A stretch of DNA of 64,000 nt, taken from Tritonibacter aquimaris. Lineage in GTDB: Bacteria > Pseudomonadota > Alphaproteobacteria > Rhodobacterales > Rhodobacteraceae. A program made the translations under genes and the position numbers. The notes under the pieces were generated by a model. The model did no database searches and was not told the origin of the DNA. It saw only the letters and a program-made list of their open reading frames with translations. The first letter of the stretch is position 1; every line of letters begins with the position of its first letter. This document shows, piece after piece, positions 1 through 8,990 of this stretch. The stretch spans positions 62,001-126,000 of the forward strand of contig NZ_WIXK01000006.1 of NCBI RefSeq assembly GCF_009617595.1. The letters are read 5' to 3'.

Positions 1-611
1 TCGATGCAGAGATTTTGCGGCGACATTGCCTTCGGCGTCAACATTCTGGGTCCGATGATGATGTCACAAGCAATCATCGCCGAAACGCGAAACATGCCGA
101 AAACACCCTGTATGTGCATTCTCTCGTGCTTCTGAGAGAACTTTGCACAGGTTCTGAAATCGAGCGCGACGAGAGAGCTTGTGGGCCGGAGTTTTCATAC
201 ACCCTCAGCCCTCAGCGGACGCTGACCACCTGGCAAACCTTTGCATGTGCGGCAGGGCTTGAACGGCGCATAGCAGACACTCAACGTCTGGTTCCGGCAA
301 GACCGCTACGCGGACAAAACTGACATTCGCTTGTCCGAAAGCAAGGACCGCTGATAGCGCGTTGCGGACCTTCAGTTAAGAAGCTGAACTGAGCTTGTCT
401 TCAACACGAAGGCCGGATTTCCGACCTTCGCGGCACGTTTCTTTATGCCAGCTATGCCCAAGCAAGCCCATCTATGAAAAGTAGGGCGGTTTCACTCGCA
501 TTTGGATCTCTTACCTAAATTCAAGTTTTTCCTTGCGTCTATGATACAAGCATATGGTGCGATCTGGCTCCGGAATGTGTCCGGGGAAGAGCTGGGTTTT
601 CATAGCGAAAG
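1..611. other. Non-coding left flank downstream of the Rieske gene
   Basis: I see no credible gene here. The reading frames present are short and have no recognisable motif or convincing ribosome binding site. There is an imperfect inverted repeat at about 407-430 (CGAAGG arms around an ATTT loop) and a weaker one at about 374-394. Neither has a clear T-tract. The stretch looks like decayed intergenic DNA at the end of the catabolic operon. Confidence 0.5.
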
Positions 612-1760
612 TCAACCTGTCAAAACCCTGGCCAGATACTGTTGGAAGTACCAAACTGTACGCTCTTTCGGCGAAAGTCGGCCAGGCTCGGCAGCTAAAG
701 CTCCTGCATTTTTGACAATTCCGCCGATGATCGGTTTGTCTTCGTCGTTGATCGCATCAAAACCGGCCTTCAATTCTGCTGCGTAGGCGGCGCGTTCCTC
801 CGGATCTTCTGGAACCGATCCAGGGTAATAGTCCGCGCCCCACAGAACTTTCACTTGTCCAGTGCCATGCGGTTGCAACGACAGCCAGAAGGTGCGCTCC
901 GCCACAACTGACATCACGTGGCAGGGGAAGACAGCGGATAAGACGGCTGTGTTACGATCCTCTTCCGTCAGCAGTGGATTGTCCACCTGCATGTCCGAAG
1001 CGCGCTCGTAGGATTTCCCCGGAATGCGCCCCTGTTTGTACAGGCTGTGCCCCTCGCTGCCGTGCATCGCATTGGCCAGCTTGGTCGGCATCGCGGGTTC
1101 GATGGTTTTGGCATGGGCCACAAAGAGGTGATACCCCTCGGTGAAGTTCTGCACCAGGATCTTCCAGTTGGTGTCCCAGATCTCTTCTGCCCGGAACAAA
1201 GTGCGGTATTTGTCCAACTGGTAGTTTGCCAGATGTTCCGACAGCAGGCTCAGGCGCGGCGCAAGTGGTTCTGCCTCCGGGTCCAGAGAGACATAAACCC
1301 AGCCCTGCCAGACCTCGACCTGGAACTGTGGCAGGCAGACCTCCTTCTTGTCGAAGTTCTCCCGCATATGGGCGGCACCGATCAGCTGGCCGTCCAGATT
1401 ATAGGTCCAGGCGTGATAAGGGCAGGTGATGCGCCTCCGGATATTGCCCGAGCCTTCCAGCAATGTCGCCATGCGGTGACGGCAGATATTGGACATGGCC
1501 CGCAGATTGCCATCGCGGTCGCGCAGCACCACCACCGGGTCACGCCCGATGGTCATGGTGCGGTAATCCCCCGGGTTTTCGAACTCGTCGATCCGACCGA
1601 CACAGAACCATTCATGATTGAAGATCTCGTCCAGCTCCAACTCCAGGAACTCCGGCGAGGTGTAGATCTGCGGGGGTGTTGCCTCGGCCAGCTCATCCGG
1701 CAGCTCTGCGTTGCGGCGCAGGGCCTCCAACAATTCATCAAGTGGCATATGCGGTTTCAT
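612..1760 (-). CDS. Rieske non-heme iron oxygenase, large (alpha) subunit
   Basis: A 382-residue ring-hydroxylating/demethylating oxygenase alpha subunit. The Rieske [2Fe-2S] ligands are visible as CRH (C93, H95) and CPYH (C113, H116). The mononuclear iron site is seen in EGYHLFVAH (H211, H216) with a likely third carboxylate ligand near D339-D341. Members of this family remove N-methyl groups from betaines (stachydrine demethylase, glycine betaine monooxygenase) or hydroxylate rings. The start has a GGGAG ribosome binding site 6 nt upstream. It is the last gene of the operon that also encodes SoxBDAG, which suggests that an N-methyl compound is demethylated here and passed to the Sox enzyme. 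No reductase component is adjacent, so electrons must come from elsewhere. The substrate cannot be fixed from sequence alone. Confidence 0.9.
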   Translation of the reverse strand: MKPHMPLDELLEALRRNAELPDELAEATPPQIYTSPEFLELELDEIFNHEWFCVGRIDEFENPGDYRTMTIGRDPVVVLRDRDGNLRAMSNICRHRMATLLEGSGNIRRRITCPYHAWTYNLDGQLIGAAHMRENFDKKEVCLPQFQVEVWQGWVYVSLDPEAEPLAPRLSLLSEHLANYQLDKYRTLFRAEEIWDTNWKILVQNFTEGYHLFVAHAKTIEPAMPTKLANAMHGSEGHSLYKQGRIPGKSYERASDMQVDNPLLTEEDRNTAVLSAVFPCHVMSVVAERTFWLSLQPHGTGQVKVLWGADYYPGSVPEDPEERAAYAAELKAGFDAINDEDKPIIGGIVKNAGALAAEPGRLSPKERTVWYFQQYLARVLTG

Positions 1761-1795
1761 GTTTTACTCCCAGCCAAATGGCTTGCTGTGTCTGA

Positions 1796-2371
1796 TTATG
1801 TTTCGGCCAGCCCATATTGTCGCGCGCTTTCAGAGAGCAGCTCCCACAGGGATTGGGCAGAGCTGCGGGGGATCAGAAGATTGAAATGCTCCTCTGTGCG
1901 CCACAGGGTGACGCCAGTGTGATGAAAGGCCGTGCTGGCCACTGCCCCCACCGGGAAGGCTGCGGGGCGCAGATCCAGCGGCAGGAAGTGGTTGAGCAGG
2001 GTCTCAGCCTGCGCGCCACTTATCCGCAGCCAGCAGCGTCCATCCTGCAGATCGAGCACCGCCCCCTCCTCAGGGGCCACTGTCGGCGTGGGGACCTCAG
2101 CTCCCGGGGCAGCAACCAGCCACCATTTCAAAGGCTCGACCCGCAGAAGAAAGGCCCCAGTACCTGCATGACACTGCCCGGGCTGGGGGGCCGTTTCACA
2201 GCCAGCCGCGGCGGCGGCGGCGGCACCAACCTGCGCCAGGGTTGCGCCCCAGGCGGCACATTGCACCATGCCAAAACCCGTCACCTCTTCGATGGTCACA
2301 CCAATAGTACCAGCGCGACCAAACTGGCCCAGCCTGCGACTGCTCTGCAAAGGGGATGTAGAATTAGCCAT
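1796..2371 (-). CDS. soxG: Sarcosine oxidase gamma subunit
   Basis: A 191-residue protein in the gamma position of a soxB-D-A-G operon. Gamma subunits are poorly conserved and resemble part of the GcvT fold. The identification rests on length, position immediately after soxA, and the C-terminal pattern ending in a SLWELLSESARQYGL-type helix. I chose the ATG at 2371: it overlaps the end of soxA by 8 bp and has GGGAGA 8 nt upstream. The longer reading frame from 2428 would overlap soxA more and lacks a better ribosome binding site. It would be a structural subunit of the cytoplasmic heterotetramer that oxidises sarcosine to glycine with transfer of the methyl carbon to tetrahydrofolate. Confidence 0.8.
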   Translation of the reverse strand: MANSTSPLQSSRRLGQFGRAGTIGVTIEEVTGFGMVQCAAWGATLAQVGAAAAAAAGCETAPQPGQCHAGTGAFLLRVEPLKWWLVAAPGAEVPTPTVAPEEGAVLDLQDGRCWLRISGAQAETLLNHFLPLDLRPAAFPVGAVASTAFHHTGVTLWRTEEHFNLLIPRSSAQSLWELLSESARQYGLAET

Positions 2372-5336
2372 GCATCCGCTCTCCCTTGGGGTCAAACATG
2401 TGGGGGGAGACGATCTCGACCGCGACATCGCCTTTGCGCACCGGATCCGTTGCCGTCACCACCTTGCCCTGCCAGGCCTCCTGTCCGCCGGAGATATAGC
2501 CAAGGCCAATCCAGTGCCCCATCGCCGGGGAATGCGTGACTGCGGTAATCCAGCCCTCGCCAAAACCCGAGATCTCATCGGGTTTGCACAGCAAGGCGCC
2601 GCCGTTGAAGCTCTCGCTGCGGTCCTTGGGGAAGATCCCGACCAGCTGTGGCCGGTCCGCGCGTTCCAGTTCCGGGCGCTGTCGCAGGGCGCTGCCAATA
2701 AAGGGTTTCTTGGTCGAGGCCATCTTACCTAGCCCCGCATCATCGATGGTGACGCGGCCATCCAGTTCGGCGCCGGTCACATGGCCCTTTTCAATGCGCA
2801 GAGTTCCCAGGGCCTCCAGCCCATATAGGCATCCGCCCAAGGGTTCAGACGCGGCCCAAAGCATCTCCATCATCGCCTCGCCCCGATTGGCCGGGACATA
2901 GAGCTCATAGGCCAGCTCACCGGAAAAGCTGATCCGCGCGATTAGACATTTGATACCCGATTTCAACCGGGTCTCGCGCACGCCCATGAAGGGCAGGTTC
3001 TCTGCCGAAATGGCATCGGGGTCTTCCAAACAAGCAGCGATGGCTTGCCGCGTTTGGGGGCCAGCAACCGAAACCCCGGCCCATTGATCGGAGACTGAGG
3101 TGACATGCACTTTCAGCTCGGGCCAGCGCAGCTGCAACAGCTCTTCCAACCAGACCATGACCTTGCCCGCTCCCGTGGTGGTGGTGGTGAGCAGAAAGTC
3201 GTTCTCGGACAGGCGCCAAGTGGTGCCGTCATCCATCACCATGCCATCGTCGCGCAGCATGATGCCATAGCGAGCCTTGCCCACCGCCAGTTTGGCAAAG
3301 GCATTGCTGTAGATCCGGTTGAGAAACTCCGAGGCATCCGGCCCCTGCACCGCGATCTTGCCCAGCGAGCTCACATCACAGATGCCTAGTGTCTGGCGCA
3401 CGGTGGTGGCCTCACGGATATAGGCTTCGGTGATGGTTTCACCCTTCCGGGCAAAGTACCAGGGACGGTGCCACAGGCCCGCATCAGTCATGGTTGCGCC
3501 ATGGCGCAGGTTCCAGTCATGCAGTGGCGTGCGGCGCAGTACCTTGAAATGACTGCCGGTATTGCGCCCAGCCAGAGCCCCGATAGCCACCGGCGTATAG
3601 GGCGGACGAAAGCGGGTCGTGCCAACTGCCGGGATCTCCTTGCCCAGGGCTTCGGCCATCAGGGCCAGACCGATGACATTGCCCATCTTGCCCTGATCCG
3701 TGGCCATGCCCAGGGTTGTATAGCGTTTCAGATGCTCGACCGAGACAAAGCCCTCCTGATGGGCCAGGCGCACGTCGGCTGCGGTGACATCATGCTGGGG
3801 ATCGACAAAGCTCTTGGTTTTCTTACCCGGCAGGCGCACCTCATAGAGCGGCGTGATCGGGGTCTCCCAGCCGAGCCGCGCGAGATCTTCCTTCGGCAAT
3901 CCCAAAGCCTGATCCGCCGCTGTCCGGCCCGAGGCCGCGCAACTCTTGGCGTCCCAGTGCCCGGCGGCGGAACCCGCCATGGTGACATTCTCAGCGCAGG
4001 GCGCTGGCAGGAAACAGGCCAGGGTCTGATCCCAGACCGGCTTGGCGCCGCGATGCGACAACAGATTGACCACCGGCGACCACCCTGCCGAGACGAGCAG
4101 GAGATCACAGGGCAGAGTTTCAGCCGCGACCCAGTTGTTCCTGTTTGGGCGTGCCAGTTGCACTCCGGTCACCGCCTTGTGGCCCAGAGCCCTGAGCGGA
4201 GCGAGGCCGGTTTTCAACTGAACCCCAGCTCCGCGCGTCTGATCTACCAGAGCCGCCGGAGCAGCAGCGCGCAGGTCAACCAAAGTCACCCTGGCACCGG
4301 CCCCAGCCAGTTCTGCCGCCACCTCGTAGGTCGAGTCATTATTGGTGCTCAACACGATATTCTGCCCTGGCAGGATACCAAAACGGTTGAGATAGCTGCG
4401 CGCAGCGTTCACCGTCATCACGCCTGGGCGGTCGTTGTTTTCAAAGGCAACGGTGCGCTCCAAGGCACCGGTCGCCAGAATGGTTGCCGCCGCTCGAACT
4501 GTCCAGAACCGCTGGCGCGGGCAGTGTTCTGTTTTCACCGCCAGATGATCGCTCACCCGCTGCAACAGCCCGGCGGTGCCATAATCATATAGACCAAAGG
4601 CGGTGGTGCGCGTCATGATCCGCACGTCTGCGGACTCCAGCGCCGCGATCAGCTCGCTGCGCGTATCCTCAGCGGCCTGATCCGCCTGGTTCAGCAGATC
4701 GCCGCCCAGCGTGTAATCCTGCTCCACCAGGATCACATCCTTGCCCTGTTGTGCCGCCCGTAAGGCCGCATTCAGCCCGGCAATGCCGGAGCCAACCACC
4801 AGAACATCACAAAAAGCGTGCAGATGATCATAACTGTCCGGATCCGCCTCGCGCGAGGCTTCTCCCATGCCGGCCGCTTTGCGAATGATCTTTTCGTACT
4901 GCATCCACAGGCCAGTGCCGCGGCCCCATTCAAAAGGCGGCAACCCCATGAAAGTCTTGTAATAAAAACCCGCAGAGAAAAACCGGCCAAACACCCCTAG
5001 CGCCGCACCGATATCATTGCGCACATTGGGCCAGGCGTTCTGCCCCGAGGCCACAAGCCCGTCATAAAGCTCGACCATGGTGGCCTTGGTATTGGGCTCA
5101 GCCCGGTTACCTGTGCCTAGTGTTACAATGGCCCCGGATTCCTCGACACCTGCAGACATGATGCCGCGCGGGCGATGGTATTTGAAACTGCGTCCCAGGA
5201 CCCTTTCGCCATTGGCCATCAAAGCCGAGGCTAGGGTGTCACCAGCAAAGCCCTGATAGGATCTACCATCCCAGGTAAAGCGAAGCGGCTGGCTGCGGTC
5301 GATCCGCCCGCCTTTGCTCAGACGTGTCGCGCTCAT
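2364..5336 (-). CDS. soxA: Sarcosine oxidase alpha subunit
   Basis: A 990-residue subunit with full family architecture. It has an N-terminal ferredoxin-like domain (about residues 15-95), then a dinucleotide-binding domain with VGSGIAG at 181-187, and a C-terminal GcvT-like tetrahydrofolate domain from about residue 600 to the end. In heterotetrameric sarcosine oxidase this subunit binds NAD+ and folate and forms 5,10-methylene-THF from the oxidised methyl group. The start overlaps the end of soxD by 4 bp (ATGA), indicating translational coupling. Paralogues of this subunit act on other secondary amino acids, so sarcosine itself is the default but not proven substrate. Confidence 0.93.
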   Translation of the reverse strand: MSATRLSKGGRIDRSQPLRFTWDGRSYQGFAGDTLASALMANGERVLGRSFKYHRPRGIMSAGVEESGAIVTLGTGNRAEPNTKATMVELYDGLVASGQNAWPNVRNDIGAALGVFGRFFSAGFYYKTFMGLPPFEWGRGTGLWMQYEKIIRKAAGMGEASREADPDSYDHLHAFCDVLVVGSGIAGLNAALRAAQQGKDVILVEQDYTLGGDLLNQADQAAEDTRSELIAALESADVRIMTRTTAFGLYDYGTAGLLQRVSDHLAVKTEHCPRQRFWTVRAAATILATGALERTVAFENNDRPGVMTVNAARSYLNRFGILPGQNIVLSTNNDSTYEVAAELAGAGARVTLVDLRAAAPAALVDQTRGAGVQLKTGLAPLRALGHKAVTGVQLARPNRNNWVAAETLPCDLLLVSAGWSPVVNLLSHRGAKPVWDQTLACFLPAPCAENVTMAGSAAGHWDAKSCAASGRTAADQALGLPKEDLARLGWETPITPLYEVRLPGKKTKSFVDPQHDVTAADVRLAHQEGFVSVEHLKRYTTLGMATDQGKMGNVIGLALMAEALGKEIPAVGTTRFRPPYTPVAIGALAGRNTGSHFKVLRRTPLHDWNLRHGATMTDAGLWHRPWYFARKGETITEAYIREATTVRQTLGICDVSSLGKIAVQGPDASEFLNRIYSNAFAKLAVGKARYGIMLRDDGMVMDDGTTWRLSENDFLLTTTTTGAGKVMVWLEELLQLRWPELKVHVTSVSDQWAGVSVAGPQTRQAIAACLEDPDAISAENLPFMGVRETRLKSGIKCLIARISFSGELAYELYVPANRGEAMMEMLWAASEPLGGCLYGLEALGTLRIEKGHVTGAELDGRVTIDDAGLGKMASTKKPFIGSALRQRPELERADRPQLVGIFPKDRSESFNGGALLCKPDEISGFGEGWITAVTHSPAMGHWIGLGYISGGQEAWQGKVVTATDPVRKGDVAVEIVSPHMFDPKGERMHG

Positions 5337-5617
5337 GTCGTTACCTCCAGCGCCTGCTCCATGTCGGGGTGGGCCGGGCGCACGGAGCGGATCTCGTGGG
5401 TCATGGTGTCACGCTCCACCAAGAGCCACATGCGGCAGCCATTCACGTGCTGCCAGGTCTCGACCTGGAGGCCGCAGATGTTTTCGCGCTGAAACACCGC
5501 ATCGTGCCAGTCCTGCATCGGCGCATCCAAGGCCGGGTATTGGATCGAGCCGTCACCGCCATAGGAGAACTCGCTATGGTCACGGGTGCCGCAGTAGGGA
5601 CAGGGAATTCTGATCAT
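5333..5617 (-). CDS. soxD: Sarcosine oxidase delta subunit (zinc-binding)
   Basis: A 94-residue protein beginning with the family zinc motif CPYCG (C6, C9) followed by H14 and the EFSYGGD signature. The delta subunit is a small Zn-binding structural component of the alpha-beta-gamma-delta sarcosine oxidase. It lies 12 nt after soxB and overlaps soxA by 4 bp, the standard soxB-D-A-G order. Confidence 0.93.
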   Translation of the reverse strand: MIRIPCPYCGTRDHSEFSYGGDGSIQYPALDAPMQDWHDAVFQRENICGLQVETWQHVNGCRMWLLVERDTMTHEIRSVRPAHPDMEQALEVTT

Positions 5618-5629
5618 GTGTTTTTTTCC

Positions 5630-6901
5630 TTATCCGTGCAGTTTGGGATCCGGGCCTGCGCCGCGTTCATCCAGCTGGATGCCGCGTTCAAACCGTTTGA
5701 GATCATGGTTGGCGATCACCCTGTGGGGGCGGTCATTGGCGATGAGGTCGGCAAAATAGGTGCCCGAGGCCGGGGTGGCCTTGAAGCCGCCATAGTTCCA
5801 GCCAGCATTCAGATAGAGATTGTCCAGCGGGGTCTTGGAAATGAAATGCGTACCATCCATCGACATATCCACCACGCCGGACCAGTGGCGCAGCAGCCGC
5901 ACACGTCCCAGGCAGGGCAGCACTGACATCGCCGCCTCGGCCACGTCTTGAACAATGGGCAGATTGCCTTTCTGGGCGTAGGATTTGTACCAGTCGAGAT
6001 CGCCGCCAAAGACCATGCCGCCCTTGTCCGACTGGGAGATATAGAAATGCGCACCACCCATGCCAAAGACTACGACCTGATCCAAAAGTGGCTTCAGCGG
6101 TTCCGAGACAAAAGCCTGCAATTTATGGGACTCGATTGGCAGGTGGCGCATCCCTGCCATCGACCAGAGCCGCGAGGTGCTGCCGGCAACGGCCAAACCC
6201 ATCCGGTTGGTGCTGATTCTGCCGCGTGAGGTTTCAACCCCCGTGACCCGATTGCCATCGCGGGTAATGCCGGTGACTTCGCAGTTTTGAATGATGTCGA
6301 TGCCCAGCTGATCCGCTGCGCGTGCATAGCCCCAGATCACCGCATCATGGCGCGCGGTTCCGGCGCGTTTATGCACCGCGGCCCCCATGATCGGAAAACG
6401 TGCCGAGGCATCGTAGTTCAAATGTGGCGCAGCTTCTTTCAGCTGCTCTAGGCTCCAGATTTCCGCATCCGCATTGCCGGTGAGCCGCATGGTATTGTAA
6501 TTGCGCGACGCCGCATCAATCGCACCGGGGCTGTGCAGCAGGGTGATATGGGAGCGTTGGCTGAACATCACATTGTAGTTCAGCTCGTGGCTCAGCTCTT
6601 CCCAGAGTTTTAGAGAATGTTCATAGAATTCGCGGTTACCCGGCTGGGTGTAGTTCGAGCGTACGATGGTGGTGTTGCGTCCGGCATTGCCGCCACCGAT
6701 CCAGCCCTTTTCCAGAACCGCGATATTGGTAATGGCGTGGTTCGTTGCCAGGTAGTAGGCGGTGGCGAGCCCATGCAGCCCGCCGCCGATGATCACCACA
6801 TCATAATGTGGTTTGGGTTCGGGATCGCGCCACTGACGGCTCCAGCCCTTTTGGCCGGACATCCCCTGCCAAAAGACATTCCATGCGGAAAATCTAGTCA
6901 T
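5630..6901 (-). CDS. soxB: Sarcosine oxidase beta subunit
   Basis: A 423-residue FAD/FMN subunit. The FAD-binding GGGLHG lies at about residues 39-44, and the RHDAV segment near residue 185 carries the histidine that probably matches the covalent FMN site known in the family. The C-terminal NAGWNYGGFKATPASG segment is typical. It catalyses oxidation of the N-methyl amine in the cytoplasm. I set the start at the ATG at 6901 (MTRFSAWNVF), which matches the usual N-terminus. The frame remains open upstream into the preceding gene. The ribosome binding site is weak (AAAGAA), consistent with coupling to the upstream gene that ends 22 nt away. Confidence 0.92.
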   Translation of the reverse strand: MTRFSAWNVFWQGMSGQKGWSRQWRDPEPKPHYDVVIIGGGLHGLATAYYLATNHAITNIAVLEKGWIGGGNAGRNTTIVRSNYTQPGNREFYEHSLKLWEELSHELNYNVMFSQRSHITLLHSPGAIDAASRNYNTMRLTGNADAEIWSLEQLKEAAPHLNYDASARFPIMGAAVHKRAGTARHDAVIWGYARAADQLGIDIIQNCEVTGITRDGNRVTGVETSRGRISTNRMGLAVAGSTSRLWSMAGMRHLPIESHKLQAFVSEPLKPLLDQVVVFGMGGAHFYISQSDKGGMVFGGDLDWYKSYAQKGNLPIVQDVAEAAMSVLPCLGRVRLLRHWSGVVDMSMDGTHFISKTPLDNLYLNAGWNYGGFKATPASGTYFADLIANDRPHRVIANHDLKRFERGIQLDERGAGPDPKLHG

Positions 6902-6923
6902 TTTTTCTATTCTTTCGAAGGCC

Positions 6924-7721
6924 TTAACTGGTGCGTTGCAGCACCTTGCCGGGATGTTTGAAGATCTGGCCAAAGCCTTCCAGCTCATCCATGATGCCCG
7001 CGCGGCGCAGGCAGGACCAGAATTGTGCCTGGTTCGAAGTGATCACCGGCTTTCCTGTGATCTGCTCGATTTCCTCCACCGCCGGCAGCGAACGCACGCC
7101 CCCGCAGCTGAGGAAAATCGCATCGGCGTCCGGCTGGTCGATTTCCAACGCGAATTTCTTCCAATATTCAGGCGTTACCAGCCCCATATCCCAGCCACTT
7201 GCGATATTGAGCCCCTGGATATCCAGCACATCAAAGCCGCGCTCGACCAGGAATTCCGCTTCGGCGGTGTTAATGTCATCCAGATAGGGCGTACCAACCA
7301 CCAGTTTCTTGGCCCCCAACTCGTTCAGGGCATCCAGCACCCCCTGTACCAGACACATCGGCTGCGCCCAGGGCGCCCCCTTCTTGATCTCGGCCATGAC
7401 CCGCTTTTCGCCGATCACGATAGAGCCCGAGGTGCAGCTGTAGCTGATTACATCCGGCTCGGCCTCGGGCTGAATACGGGCTGCCGCATCGGCCATATGT
7501 TCGATGTGCTTGGCCAGAGTTTCGGTGGTGGTGCGATCATCCGTCTTCAGGCGGGTGACATAGACCGCCACCCCTTCCGGGGCCATGTCCCAGAAATCCC
7601 CCTCTGCCGAGGGGTCGGTGGACATCAGGATAAAGCCCAGCTTGGCCCGGTGGAAACGTCCGCCATCCATTTCGGGAGTGCGGGGCTTGGACTGGATAGT
7701 TTGACCTGGCTGGAACATCAC
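6924..7721 (-). CDS. Asp/Glu racemase-superfamily protein (maleate isomerase / EutA-like), copy 1
   Basis: A 265-residue protein of the Asp/Glu racemase, maleate isomerase and arylmalonate decarboxylase superfamily. The two catalytic cysteines are in SYSCTSGS (C96) and LSCGGVRS (C206). It overlaps the upstream M24 gene by 4 bp. The pairing of such a protein with an M24 protein is known from ectoine utilisation loci (EutA with EutD), but the other ectoine genes (eutB, eutC, eutE) are absent here. Its reaction is therefore unknown. Racemisation, isomerisation or C-C cleavage of a carboxylate intermediate are all possible. A second paralogue lies at 16986-17768. Confidence 0.85.
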   Translation of the reverse strand: MMFQPGQTIQSKPRTPEMDGGRFHRAKLGFILMSTDPSAEGDFWDMAPEGVAVYVTRLKTDDRTTTETLAKHIEHMADAAARIQPEAEPDVISYSCTSGSIVIGEKRVMAEIKKGAPWAQPMCLVQGVLDALNELGAKKLVVGTPYLDDINTAEAEFLVERGFDVLDIQGLNIASGWDMGLVTPEYWKKFALEIDQPDADAIFLSCGGVRSLPAVEEIEQITGKPVITSNQAQFWSCLRRAGIMDELEGFGQIFKHPGKVLQRTS

Positions 7722-8860
7722 AGAATGACCTCTTCAACGGATTTCGGATGCTGAGTGAGCGGCTCCCAGCCGTCCTCGGTGATGATGAAACTGTCGCCGA
7801 CCTGGGCACGGAAAGTGTCAACCGAGACCGACCCGTCCACCGCCAGCACCATGCCCGGCTGGATGATGGTCTTGTCGCCGGTGACCAGCTGTGGTGCCTC
7901 GAGGAAGCTGAAACCTGTGGCCCGACCACAGCGGAAGGGGTATTCAAAACCCGCGCCCTGGATCACCTCGGCATATTCCGCATGGATGCTTTCGGCAGTG
8001 ACACCGGGACGCAGCGCGTCCAGGGCGGCTTTCTGGCTGGCCACTGCCACTTCATAAACCTTCACCTGCTCCGGGTCGGGCTCGCCAATCCAGAAGGTGC
8101 GGTCAAAGCCCAGTTTGAAGCGATGGAAATTGGTCATGCCGCAGAAACACAGGAACACCGGCTCGCCATGGCGCATGATCCGGGTTGAGGCGCGATGGTG
8201 GGTTTTGATGATATCCTTGCCCGAGGCCATGATCTGCAAAAAATGCGTATTGGGCGACATATCGGTATCGTCGTAATGCGCTGCCAGCAGCTCGGCCGCC
8301 TTGCGGGTACCGGCCTGGCTGGTGGCAATAGCCACTTCGAATTCCGGCACGCCGTCGCCGATGGCCGCACGGCCTGCATTCATCATTGCCGTGGCCACCT
8401 CGCCGGCATGACGGGCCAGTTGCAGCTCCTGTGCGGATTTGATCATTCGCATCTCGTTCAGGATCGGGGTGACAGTGGTGAGCGCTTCGGTATCAACCAG
8501 ATCATTCACATAGGCCCGCACTGGTGGCGGCATATGCCCGGGTTCGATCGCCACTTTGGAAGCGTATTTCACTGCACCCGGCAGTTCCTCGCGCCATTCA
8601 TTGCCCATGCCATCATTCCAAGGGGCAATCCGTCCCACTCGCGCTGCCGCCTGGGCAGAGTTGAGGTCAATGGTCGGGGTGATCAGCAGCGCTTCACCAT
8701 CTTTGGGCACCACCAAAATGGTCGGGCGGCCGAATTCCATATGCAGATAGTCGTAATAGCCTGTCAGATAGTAGACATTGTCGTCATCGGTGATCAGCGC
8801 CACATCGATATCTGCTTCGGTCAGTTTGGTTTGCAGGCGGAGCATGCGGTCGGAGAACAT
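7718..8860 (-). CDS. M24-fold (creatinase-like) hydrolase lacking metal ligands
   Basis: A 380-residue pita-bread-fold protein of peptidase family M24. All five metal ligands of true aminopeptidases are replaced: the DxG motif reads CFCG, the HxDxxR position reads KLGFDR, GHGIG reads GRATG, the first Glu is D342 and the last is Gly. In contrast H221 (in THHRAS) aligns with creatinase His232, and D253 and D342 fall where creatinase has Glu262 and Glu358. A metal-free creatinase-type C-N hydrolase is therefore likely; ectoine hydrolase EutD is a related precedent. I chose the ATG at 8860 because GGGA lies 10 nt upstream. It is the first gene of the operon, divergent from a LysR regulator. Confidence 0.85.
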   Translation of the reverse strand: MFSDRMLRLQTKLTEADIDVALITDDDNVYYLTGYYDYLHMEFGRPTILVVPKDGEALLITPTIDLNSAQAAARVGRIAPWNDGMGNEWREELPGAVKYASKVAIEPGHMPPPVRAYVNDLVDTEALTTVTPILNEMRMIKSAQELQLARHAGEVATAMMNAGRAAIGDGVPEFEVAIATSQAGTRKAAELLAAHYDDTDMSPNTHFLQIMASGKDIIKTHHRASTRIMRHGEPVFLCFCGMTNFHRFKLGFDRTFWIGEPDPEQVKVYEVAVASQKAALDALRPGVTAESIHAEYAEVIQGAGFEYPFRCGRATGFSFLEAPQLVTGDKTIIQPGMVLAVDGSVSVDTFRAQVGDSFIITEDGWEPLTQHPKSVEEVIL

Positions 8861-8945
8861 AGCGGGTTTCCCTGTGTAAAAAAACGCCAAAGCACGGCGG
8901 GCCTAATTGTGCATTAAAGATGAGCTTATTGATGGAGATGGCGTT

Positions 8946-8990
8946 TTCAAAATGACTTTTCATCCCAAATCATGATAACTCATAGTTATG
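8946..8990. promoter_or_regulatory. Putative LysR operator in the divergent M24-sox / lysR region
   Basis: A 45-bp block shared, with identical spacing, with 13251-13295. It contains TTCAAAATGAC, then TTTCAT, then a perfect 15-bp palindrome with ATAACT and AGTTAT arms at 8975-8989. The palindrome fits the T-N11-A LysR box. It overlaps the start codon of the lysR gene, which suggests autorepression. For the operon read leftward the palindrome is distal and the TTCAAAATGAC part proximal, as expected for recognition and activation half-sites. Confidence 0.65.

Noticed and set aside
15-323. Open reading frame of 102 codons at the left edge
   Set aside because: No motif, no good ribosome binding site, and an arginine- and histidine-rich composition typical of non-coding frames.
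3468-4592. Long plus-strand frame opposite soxA
   Set aside because: It is entirely antisense to a well-identified gene with intact domains. The open frame is a by-product of GC-rich codon usage.
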